From Candolleomyces eurysporus (Eukaryota; Basidiomycota; Agaricomycetes; Agaricales; Psathyrellaceae): a DNA stretch of 19,950 nucleotides. Location of the stretch: contig JANBPK010000198.1 of assembly GCA_027579435.1 (NCBI GenBank), positions 1-19,950 on the forward strand. Reading direction: 5' to 3'. A program made the position numbers and the translations under genes. The notes below the pieces were generated by a model. That model saw only the letters and a list, made by a program, of their open reading frames with translations. It searched no databases and was not told the DNA's origin. Positions 10,001-18,270 of this stretch are shown here, in pieces (the stretch's first letter is position 1; each line of letters opens with the position of its first letter).

Positions 10001-10300
10001 GACTGTGGCTTGTACTCGCATGGGGTGACTTCTCGGCCCAACTGGAGGGAGTACAAGGTCGTTCGAGCATTGGGGACTCCTGGACCCAACGGAATTGACC
10101 TATGTAAGGCGATTCTCTCTGCGCTCTATGAGCTGTTGAGCTATAATCTTCAGGAAACTACATACAACCTGCTTAAACATATTTACAAGGTTATGGTGCG
10201 CGAGAAGAATCCGATTCTGGTGTCGAAAGACAATCCATTCCTTGGCGATGACGAAATTGACGAACCGGAATCCGAAAGCGACTACGAAAGCGGCTCATAA
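7086..10300 (+). CDS. NACHT NLR-type NTPase, copy B (six exons, 968 aa)
   Basis: Predicted exons are 7086-7134, 7193-7282, 7344-7640, 7701-7964, 8028-8159 and 8226-10300. All five introns (58-66 bp) are phase 1 and end YAG. The ATG at 7086 is chosen because exons 1 and 2 have the same lengths (49 and 90 nt) and related sequence in copy C. The N terminus (MLSRKRQLSQGSVEED) is basic. Residues about 47-277 are low-complexity Asn/Ser/Gly/His-rich modules. Then LQFLYHHAAMGAVHESDERYPPP introduces a NACHT domain: Walker A APLGYGKT (Lys near 339), Walker B VIVDGIDE (Asp near 443) and SRPE near 493. The following helical region shows IHSSFREFLE, typical of basidiomycete NACHT proteins. No C-terminal repeats are seen. 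The stop at 10298-10300 (TCATAA where C has TCGGAA) removes the last 12 residues of the acidic tail. The family acts as cytosolic NTP-dependent switches in non-self recognition and cell death; that role here is by family only. Confidence 0.88.
7344..7964 (+). repeat. Duplicated N-terminal exons in NLR copy B
   Basis: Exon 3 (7344-7640, 99 codons) and exon 4 (7701-7964, 88 codons) have no counterpart in copy C. They resemble each other. Both start near a Gln/Asn-rich segment with HSSSA or HSSTSAP, and both contain a matching block: VSSLVQKGGSPETSARTYAT in exon 3 and VLTLAQIGGISEVSALANAT in exon 4. The similarity also shows in the DNA (GGTTCAGAAAGGCGG against GGCTCAGATAGGCGG). Introns 3 and 4 both end in GCTAG before ATCA. 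The exons are flanked by phase 1 introns, so either can be added or lost without changing frame. Confidence 0.75.
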
Positions 10301-12039
10301 TCTCTGACCTCCAGTATTGATAGTGACGAAGAGTAGTACTTTTCGGACAATGCTTCGGTCTATGGCCACTTTACTCTACCGGGATGTATTTAGGTATTTA
10401 GCGCACGCTCGACTGTAACAATAGAATCAACCGGGACGTGCTTCTCATCAGCGCTCCACAAATCGCACTCCCGACTCCGGCTTCCTAGACACGCTATAGT
10501 AGTCGAAGCCTGCCGAGAATTTTAACGTGCATGCTCTCTTCAATGCCTTGACGCTCGAGTGCCTCAAAAGAGCCGACCTCGACTAACGCAAGTCCATGGC
10601 AAAGAGATTCATTCATTTATTCATTCACACTATACCAACAAAGACCACGAAAGACGGGATGAGATGAAGACAACAAGAGTGAGTAGAGACGGTCGATAGT
10701 AGATGGAAAGATAAAGAAGTAGACGACGATGGGGATAGACATGTTCGATGAGGTCGAGAGACACGAGAATGAGAGAGAAGCAGTAGACGTAGACGAGACG
10801 AGATGAGAGAGAAGAGCGGGAAGATAGAATGAGAGTAAACGAAAGAGATATTATATCAAGTACATACTTTCAATGAGGATGATAGAGTCGGTAAGTAAAA
10901 CGATCAGCCAGGTTAACTAGCTAGCTACTCGAAGTGAGGAAAAACAAAACAACAGAACGAACCAACAGCGAACAGAACTCCGTAGAACAAGAAAGGACCA
11001 GCTCAACTTGAAAGAAAAAGAGAAAGAAAGAAACAGGGCAAGGGCGCGAGGGCGCAGGCGACAGCAACGAACCAACCCACCCGCGCAGTCTGCTCGACCG
11101 TGCAACAGCCCACCGTGCCCTTCCGACGTAAACCCGACGCAAGAGACACGTGGTCTGGGCTCGACCGACTACCACCCACCGACACCCATCGTTGGCTCGA
11201 CCACGACGATGACCATCGCCCACGTCACCAATCCCGGACCACCCTAGTCTCGACGTGACAGCGATCATGCCACGGCCTATCCCGGCGTTTGAGTCGGCAG
11301 TCGCACAGGGTCAGTGGGATCGACAGCAATTGGACGACCCACGGCGGTAGGCTAGATAACCCTCCAGAGGGAGGGCACGAGAAAGCGTTGGGCGAGGACA
11401 GCCGGCCAACAGAGGGGAGGACGGGAAGAGGCGACAACGACGAGGCTTGCTAGTCGTGCTAGTCGCCAGTGGTCGGTCTGTCGGTCGGGAGTACGAAGGA
11501 ATATTCAGCCTACATCTTGTTGAGCCCTGGCTGGTTGTTCGGCGCTTGGTCCAAGGTGGAAGAATGCTGAAGCCGAAAGCATACGAAAGAAAGAAAATGT
11601 TAAGAGTAGATATGTACGCGAGTAGAAGGTAGAACTAAGGGGGCATAAACGGTGTCGTCAAAAGATAGAAATGATAGATGAACGGCTAGATGCAATGAAT
11701 ACGAAAGCGATAGTGGAGCCAAAAAACAGAAACAGCATACAGGAACAATGGATCGAACGAGGGTACCAATATCGTTTTTCCAGAGAACAATGAGGCGGGG
11801 AAGCGGCGAGGAAGGGTGAAGAGTCCAATCAAGGGAGGAGGGTCCATGACAGATGCAAGGTGAAGGGGCCTGGAGTAGAGCGGGGCATCGGGAGGAGACG
11901 GCGGGATGAAGCTGATTGGTGGGCAGCTTGAGGGTTTCTTCAGGTGTGCGAAGGAGGTGGATTTTCGGCGGATGATGTAGGTCGTGGATGTGGGTGGGAT
12001 AAGGAAGTTGTAGAGGTGGGAGACCCTGGCCAAGTGTCA
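10301..12039. repeat. NLR-Galpha intergenic spacer, copy B
   Basis: This is the counterpart of the spacers at 641-2350 and 16584-18270, with the same order of elements. It includes former NLR coding sequence at 10301-10336: the tail codons after the new stop, up to the ancestral TAG at 10334-10336. The next bases are the presumed NLR 3' UTR, and the right end is the presumed Galpha 3' UTR. Over the first part after the NLR it is closer to unit C than to unit A. Long open frames on the minus strand (for example around 10921-11268 and 11600-12043) shift frame between copies and are not called. Confidence 0.75.
10640..10855 (+). repeat. Purine-rich low-complexity tract, copy B
   Basis: This is the unit B counterpart of the A/G-dominated tract at 942-1152, with the same repeated GAGAC and GTAGAC words and a few indels of 1-2 bases. 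The indels rule out a conserved reading frame. Confidence 0.6.
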
Positions 12040-13300
12040 TCATAGGATCCCGCTATCCTTCAAGGCATTTTGCAAAATTGTCTCCTTCACCGCCGCAAAT
12101 ACTAGCCGAGTATTTGTCGTATCTGTCGCTTGCGTCAAACTGTTAAATAAAATCCGCGATAACGCCGTCAGTGGCCCATTCTATGGATTCGATACGACTA
12201 CGGTAGGGCGAAGGGGAAAGGATAGTCGAGAGGGTAGGGTGGAGGATTCAGAAAGGTATAACACTTACTGGGGATACACGCTCAATCTTGCTCGATTCGC
12301 CTGCATAAACTTCCACAGAATATATTTGGCCGCCTTGTTGATATCTGGTCCGCCCGTATACTCGGGGAAATACCGCTCCAACGCCATCTGGTATGAGCAC
12401 ATCTTGTCAGCTAACGAGAACGAGATTTGGGGCAAGACGGAGGAATGGGGACGACTTGACGATGCGAAAGGAAAGGAGAACGTACCCTCGGCAACTTGTT
12501 CTTGAACACATCAATCTTGTTCAAGAACAGGATGATTGACGTGCGAAGGAACCACCTTGAGTTGATGACCGACTCGAGTACTAGTGATTCCGCCATCCGG
12601 TTCTGTACGAAGAACATTAGCAAACGAACGAGTGAATGCGGCTTGAACTGACCTGTGTCTTCTCCTCCAGAAGCACCTGATCATACTCGCTCAACGCGGT
12701 GCAAAAGATGATCGACGTTACACTCTCAAAGCAGTGTATCCATTTCTTGCGTTCTGATCACTGACCGCCCACGTCGAACATGCGTATTCTGTTGTGCTGG
12801 TTAGCTGTCCGGGTAGAAGATGAGAAGGAGAGGAACAACTCACGATAGCTGGCCCATGGTAAACCTCGTCTCTGTAATCCCCACCGACTTTTGTCGCGCT
12901 CTCGGTACGTCCGTCACGTCGGGCAGGTAGTCTGGTTGGCCTATCCGTAGCACCTCTCCAAAGAAACTGTATCGTCTTTTGTTAGTCGCCGCTTCCGGAA
13001 TACGAGGAATGTGGCTCACTATCCCGCCGAATCCATAAGGTAGAAATCATTTGAATGTTCGTCCATAATCTTGGGTATGATCAGATCTTTCCATAGCTGG
13101 TGGATAACTTCTGCGATTTCGGGGGAGAAGTAGGGTCCACTGCCGGCTTCCATGTCTAGTCGGTAGTCGAGGATCTTTTCTGCTAGAGCCTGCAGGGAGT
13201 GGTGTAAGAAACCGGGAGCCGATGATGAAAGGAAACGCACCCTATCCGAGTTTTCTCATATACAGCACCACCTGCTTTGCCGGATCCAATGAATTCTCCT
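12040..13300 (-). pseudogene. Galpha pseudogene, copy B (5'-truncated, nonsense in switch II)
   Basis: Exons homologous to copy C are, from 3' to 5', 12040-12139, 12269-12387, 12486-12602, 12653-12788, 12844-12966, 13020-13189 and a short exon 2 remnant from about 13236 to about 13300. Exon 8 still encodes a full C terminus ending ALKDSGIL. The exons for the acylated N terminus and P-loop are missing, with the same break region and 24-bp exon 2 deletion as copy A. Its own lesions are a TGA directly after the catalytic Gln in switch II (DVGGQ then stop where C has an Arg codon), a one-codon deletion in exon 6 (LVLES for LVLFES), Leu to Pro in switch I (DVPRARQ), and an extra A shifting the frame in the exon 2 remnant. 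Most exons and splice sites are well kept, so the loss is fairly recent. Confidence 0.9.
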
Positions 13301-13464
13301 GAGTTCAAGCTGAGCAACAAGGCAGGAGCGAGTTCAGTGAGGTCAGGCTTCTGGCTGGGCATCGCTGGTCGACGCTGGATAGTAACAGAAGGCGACGAGA
13401 CCGGGCCTACCGTATACATGACTAATCAAGATCTAATCGTCTGATCTCAGCACTATCTAATCTG
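13301..13464. other. Flank of truncated Galpha shared with unit A
   Basis: Bases 13306-13342 and 13417-13464 match 3642-3680 and 3740-3790. Homology to unit A stops sharply after ACTATCTAATCTG at 13464. No coding assignment can be made. Confidence 0.5.
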
Positions 13465-13504
13465 TTTCCCTTCCCGTGGCCCTCGGGAACGGGTGAAAGG
13501 GAAA
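13465..13504 (+). repeat. Imperfect inverted repeat at the unit B homology boundary
   Basis: The left arm TTTCCCTTCCCGT (13465-13477) pairs with the right arm ACGGGTGAAAGGGAAA (13489-13504), allowing a few unpaired bases, around a GC-rich centre. It starts at the base where similarity between units A and B ends. It could be a hairpin or a scar of a rearrangement. Bases 13505-13780 after it hold nothing recognisable. Confidence 0.5.
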
Positions 13505-13792
13505 GTATGGAAAGCGCCGACCCACCTCAGGAACCGCTTTTTACAGTGTAACCACAGAACCCGTCCCTCAGGTGTGCCGACCTTTTAGCGATTCCGGAGA
13601 TAAACCGAATTCTGAGCAGAGAAAGGCTCAAACGAGAGTCTGAATCAAGACCTCCGACCACGAGCCATCGCCTCGCCTTTGCGGACAGGACAATCAAGCA
13701 TTTAAAAGCGTACGCACAACTCCTGAATGTCCTGTTTCCTTTGATGCGTAAAGTATGATTGCATGATTGAGTTTCCAACCCTTCCTACACAA

Positions 13793-13800
13793 TATAAAAG
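13793..13800 (+). promoter_or_regulatory. Possible TATA box for NLR copy C
   Basis: TATAAAAG lies 240 bases before the proposed ATG at 14033. Distance and sequence suit a fungal core promoter with a 5' UTR of about 200 bases. No equivalent is evident before copy B. Confidence 0.4.
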
Positions 13801-13886
13801 CTAGGCACATGCTAAGTATTAGACGTTCAGCTGGCGGGTCGGCTACATCGGCCCATCGTTGCCATGAGGGGAAATGTCAATATATT

Positions 13887-13909
13887 ATACACGAGTGGCT
13901 CTCGTGTAT
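13887..13909 (+). promoter_or_regulatory. Perfect 9-bp inverted repeat upstream of NLR copy C
   Basis: ATACACGAG and CTCGTGTAT are exact reverse complements separated by TGGCT. A 10-bp palindrome, CATGATCATG, follows at 13913-13922. Both lie 110-146 bases before the start codon, within the probable 5' UTR or promoter. The aligned region before copy B lacks the perfect arms. It could be a dimeric regulator site or an RNA hairpin. Confidence 0.45.
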
Positions 13910-14032
13910 TAACATGATCATGGCACAGCCGAGAGACGCAACAAACAGCCGTGGGAGGGCCTTGAGACACGCTGTAAACGGGCGCTAAGCTCATGTCAAG
14001 TCTCTTTCCATCACACTACGGCCTCGATTACC

Positions 14033-16583
14033 ATGCTCAGGACCAAGAGGCAGTTGAGTCAGGGCACCGTGGATGCAGACGGTGAGGCCTAAGCACACTT
14101 AGCACTGGAGAAGGAACTCACATGCTCTGGCCCTGATAGGCCGACCGCTTCAACGTCCACGCTCATCGATTACGCAGGAGAGCACTGATCAACGAGCAGA
14201 ACACGACGAGCGCAACGATGAGACACATGGTACGTGGGACTCGCGCCGGTTTGCTCGACTTATTGAATCAACCGACTACTAGATCGACGGACGCAAGGCC
14301 ACAGCGCGGTTCATCAATCTACTGTGTACTATCAACAATCCAGCAATGCTCCTATTTTCAACGGCAATAACTATGGCAGTATTCACAACAATGTGCATAA
14401 TATCACCCTCAATGGTGAGTTGAGTGGGAGGCGCTTTATGTGGCTTCCATTAACAAAGCTATTTGCTCCTAGTTCTCCAGATTCTGTGTCAACATGCCGC
14501 CCTGGGAGCCATGCATGAATCCGAAGAACGGTGCCCCCCTCCATTATGCCACCCTGGTACCCGTGACGTCGTCATTCGTCGGGTTATAGGCTGGTACTTG
14601 AACAAGGATGGACGGAAAGAGATTATGTGGGTGCATGCGCCTTTGGGATATGGGAAGACCGCAGTCGCCGGTACCGTCAAGGAGAGGCTGGATGTGATGG
14701 AACTCGATTTCGACAACCCGATTGGGGCAACGTTCTTCTTCTGGAGGAGCTCAGTAGAGCGCAACTCTCCCGCCCGATTCATCATCACCCTCGCTTACCA
14801 GCTCGCTCAACCCATCCCGGAACTTTGTCCTGGCCTTGAAGTTGCGATCAAGTCGAAGCCGGGCATCGTGAAGATGGCGCTCGAAAATCAACTCATGGAG
14901 CTCATTGTCAAACCATTCAAATCCCTTCCAAACCTCGACACTATGCCCAATCGGCTAGTTATCGTAGACGGGATCGACGAGTGCATCAACTCGGACCGCG
15001 AGTCTCTAGTAAAGAAGAAGTACGCGGAAGATCAAGAAGTCGTCCAGATTCGAGTCCTCAATCTCATCCATTCCCTCCATTCGCATCATCTCCCCCTTTC
15101 ATTCCTCATCCTCAGCAGACCCGAGGCATGGATCAAGCGCCTATTAGAGTCGCCACCGTTCAGTGACGTAGTTGAGCCTCTCGATCTTTACCAAGTCGGG
15201 GACCACATGAACGATGTCAAACGGTTTGTGAGGGCGGAGCTCTCCCGCATTGCAAAACGCCTTGAAATACCCGATGAAGAGTGGCCGGAAGAAGAGGCGT
15301 TGGTTCGTAAGAGCGAAGGCCACATGGTTTACGTGGCCACCGTTATTCGTCACATCGACGATGAATACGGCGATCCTCGACAGCTACTCAAGGGTATCGT
15401 CGAGAGTTGCCCCACCAACAGCCCAGATATGTCACATTCCACGCCATTCTCCTGCCTTTACGAGCTCTACAGGCAGATCATGCGATCGTGTCCTGAAAGG
15501 AATCGGTCTCTTATGATGGAGGTTCTCGGGGACGTGATGCTTACAGAGGAAGGCGTTCTATTTTTCCGGGACTCTGCGCATAATACGGCCCTTGGCCTCT
15601 TAGACCGCCTATCAAGGCGACCCCCTGGCTCTGGAGTCAAGGCACTCCGACCCTTGCATGCAGTTCTTCACGTTGGAGGAGGAAATGAAAATAGCGACAT
15701 TCACGAGCTGTTCATCCACTCGTCTTTCAGAGAGTTCCTGGAGAGTTTGCATCTCTCTTTCGAATTCGCCGTGGACGCCAAAGAAGAATCGGCGCGGCTG
15801 GTTTCCGCTATGCTCGATCGCATGATGTCCATCACCACAGCTACAATTGGTAGAGAGCTGGAAGATGTCTGTGTATTTGCCTTGCACAACTGGTGCATCA
15901 ACTGGTATTACAGCAAGAAGACATGGTCGAAGTTCAAAACGACCTATCTCCACCTGCTAAACAAGGTAATCGCACTCGACCTCACGGCCTGCATTATCCA
16001 AACATACTGCGGCCTGGACCCGAAGCTATGTGATGGCTACGAACCTCTATACAATTTGTTCAATTCTTCGGAACCATCCAAGTTCTTCGTCGAATCTATG
16101 AAATTAGACGGGTGTGCGGACACTCTTTCCATCGCCCACAAAGTCACCTCCCATGCACAATCATCTCTCGACAATGCATTCACATCTATGCTTCAAGCAA
16201 CCACGCCCCTCGCCTTATCATCGGATGCGGTAGAATCTCTGGTATGGGACTGTGCCCTGTATTTGTGTGAGGTGACTTCTCGGCCCAACTGGAGGGAGCA
16301 CAAGGTCGTTCGAGCATTGGGGACTCCTGGACCCAACGGAATTGACCTATGTATGCAGATTCTTTATGAGCTCTATGATCAGTTGGACCGTCCCAATAAA
16401 GCAACCAAATACAACCTGCTGAAACATATTTACAAGGTTATGGTGCGCGAGAAGAATCCGATTCTGGAGTTGGAAGACAATCCATTCCTTGGGGATGACG
16501 AAATTGACGAACCGGAATCCGAAAGCGACTACGAAAGAGACTCGGAATCTCTGACCTCCAGTATTGATAGTGACGAAGAGTAG
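14033..16583 (+). CDS. NACHT NLR-type NTPase, copy C (four exons, 793 aa)
   Basis: Predicted exons are 14033-14081, 14140-14229, 14283-14414 and 14473-16583; the introns are 58, 53 and 58 bp, all phase 1. The last exon is open upstream of its splice site, so the first Met in that frame (14463) is intronic and is not the start. The N terminus is MLRTKRQLSQGTVDAD, followed by a charged segment and one Asn-rich module (SSNAPIFNGNNYGSIHNNVH). The linker LQILCQHAALGAMHESEERC leads into NACHT: Walker A APLGYGKT (Lys near 152), Walker B VIVDGIDE (Asp near 256) and SRPE. The helical part contains IHSSFREFLE, and the acidic tail ends SSIDSDEE. No WD40, ankyrin or TPR repeats follow, so the protein is short for an NLR with a sensor domain. 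It is the simplest complete copy, and its 3' part is identical to copy A. Family role: NTP-driven signalling ATPase linked to non-self recognition or programmed cell death (inference). Confidence 0.9.
14283..14414 (+). other. Asn-rich N-terminal module encoded by one symmetrical exon
   Basis: This exon of exactly 44 codons matches exon 5 of copy B (8028-8159, also 44 codons). Both share a TVYYQ(Q/P)SSNAPIFNG core followed by Asn/His/Gly-rich sequence ending LNG or LDG at the splice site. In other fungal NLRs, short N-terminal Asn/Gly-rich motifs can be amyloid signalling motifs. Whether this is one cannot be decided by eye. Confidence 0.45.
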
Positions 16584-18270
16584 TACTTTTCGGACAATGC
16601 TTTGATCTATGGCCACTTTACTCTACCGGGATGTATTTAGGTATTTAGCGTACGCTCGACTGTAACAATAGAATCGACCGGGACATGCTTCTCATCAGCG
16701 CTCCACAAATCGCACTCCCAACGACAGCCTTCTAGACACATTATGGTAGTCGAAGGCTGCCGAGAATTTTAACGTGCGTGCTCTCTTCAATGCCTTGACG
16801 CTCGAATGCCTCGAAAGCGCCAACCTCGACTCACGCAAGTCTGTGGCAAAGAGATTGATTCATTTATTCATTCACACTATACCAACAAAGACCACGAAAG
16901 ACGGGATGAGATGAAGACAACAAGAGTGAGTAGAGACGGTCAATAGTAGATGGAAGGATAAAGAGGTAGACGACGATGGAGATAGACATGTTCGATGAGG
17001 TCGAGAGACACGAGAATGAGAGAAGTAGTAGACGTAGATGAGACGAGACGAGAGAGAAGAGCGGGAAGATAGAATGAGAGTAAACGAAAGAGATATTATA
17101 TCAAGTACATACTTTCAATGATGATGATAGAGTCGGTAAGTAAAACGATCAGCCAGGTTAACTAGCTAGCTACAGTGAATAAAAGAGAAGAACCAACAGC
17201 GAACAGAACTCCGTAGAACAAGAAAGGGCCAGCTCAACTTGAAAGAAAAAGAGAAAGAAAACAAACAGGGCAAGGGCGCGAGGGCGCAGGCGACAGCAAC
17301 GAACCAACCCACCCGCGCAGTCTGCTCGACCGTGCAACAGCCCACCGTGCCCTTCCGACGTAAACCCGGTCCAAGAGACACGTGGTCTGGGCTCGACCGA
17401 CTACCACCCACCGACACCCATCGTTGGCTCGACCACGACGATGACCATTGCCCACGTCACCAATCCCGGACCACCCTAGTCTCGACGTGACAGCGATCAT
17501 GCCACGGCCTATCCCGGCGTTTGAGTCGGCAGTCGCACAGGATCAGTGGGATCGACAGCAATTGGACGACCCACGGCGGTAGGCTCGATAACCCTCCAGA
17601 GGGAGGGCACGAGAAAGCGTTGGGCGAGGACAGGCGGCCAACAGAGGGGAGGACGGGAAGAGGCGACAACGACGAGGCTTGCTAGTCGTGCTGGTCGCCA
17701 GTGGTCGGTCTGTCGGTCGGGAGTACGAAGGAACATTCAGCCTACATCTTGTTGAGCCCTGGCTGGTTGCTCGGCGCTTGGTCCAACGTGGGAGAATGCT
17801 GAGGCCGAAAGCATACGAAAGAGAGAAAATGTTAAGAGTAGATATGTACGCGAGTAGAAGGTAGAACTAAGGGGGCATAAACGGTGTCGTCAAAAGATAG
17901 AAATGATAGATGAACGGCTAGATGCAATGAATACGAAAGCGACAGTGGAGCCAAAAAACAGAAACGCATACAGGAACAATGGATTGAACGAGGGTACCGA
18001 TATCGTTTTTCCAGAGAACAATGAGGCGGGGAAGCGGCGAGGAAGGGTGAAGAGTCCAATCAAGGGAGGAGGGTTCATGACAGATGCAAGGTGAAGGGGC
18101 CTGGAGTAGAGCGGGGCATCGGGAGGAGACGACGGGATGAAGCTGAATGGTGGGCAGCTTGAGGGTTTCTTCAGGTGTGCGAAGGAGGTGGATTTTCGGC
18201 GGATGGTGTAGGTGGTGGATGTGGGTGGGATAAGGAAGTCGTACAGGTGGGAGACCCTGGCCAAGTGTCA
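16584..18270. repeat. NLR-Galpha intergenic spacer, copy C
   Basis: This is the third copy of the convergent spacer. Up to 16815 it is identical to unit A; beyond that it is closer to unit B. It has a short deletion relative to A and B around 17174-17190, after the GCTAGCTAC motif. The open frames on the minus strand (for example 17890-18264) differ in frame from the other copies because of indels, so no gene is called. Confidence 0.75.
16885..17099 (+). repeat. Purine-rich low-complexity tract, copy C
   Basis: This is the unit C counterpart of the tracts at 942-1152 and 10640-10855, with the same A/G-dominated words and indels. Confidence 0.6.

Noticed and set aside
10921..11268. Arg/Gly/Val-rich open frame on the minus strand in the spacer, with relatives in the other units
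   Set aside because: The similarity follows from DNA similarity of the spacers. Small indels shift the frame between copies, start and stop positions vary, and no family is recognisable.
17890..18264. Minus-strand open frame (Pro/Ser/Leu-rich) next to the Galpha stop, also seen near 2141-2344 and 11686-12033
   Set aside because: It breaks at different places in each unit and overlaps the likely Galpha 3' UTR. It is treated as chance openness.
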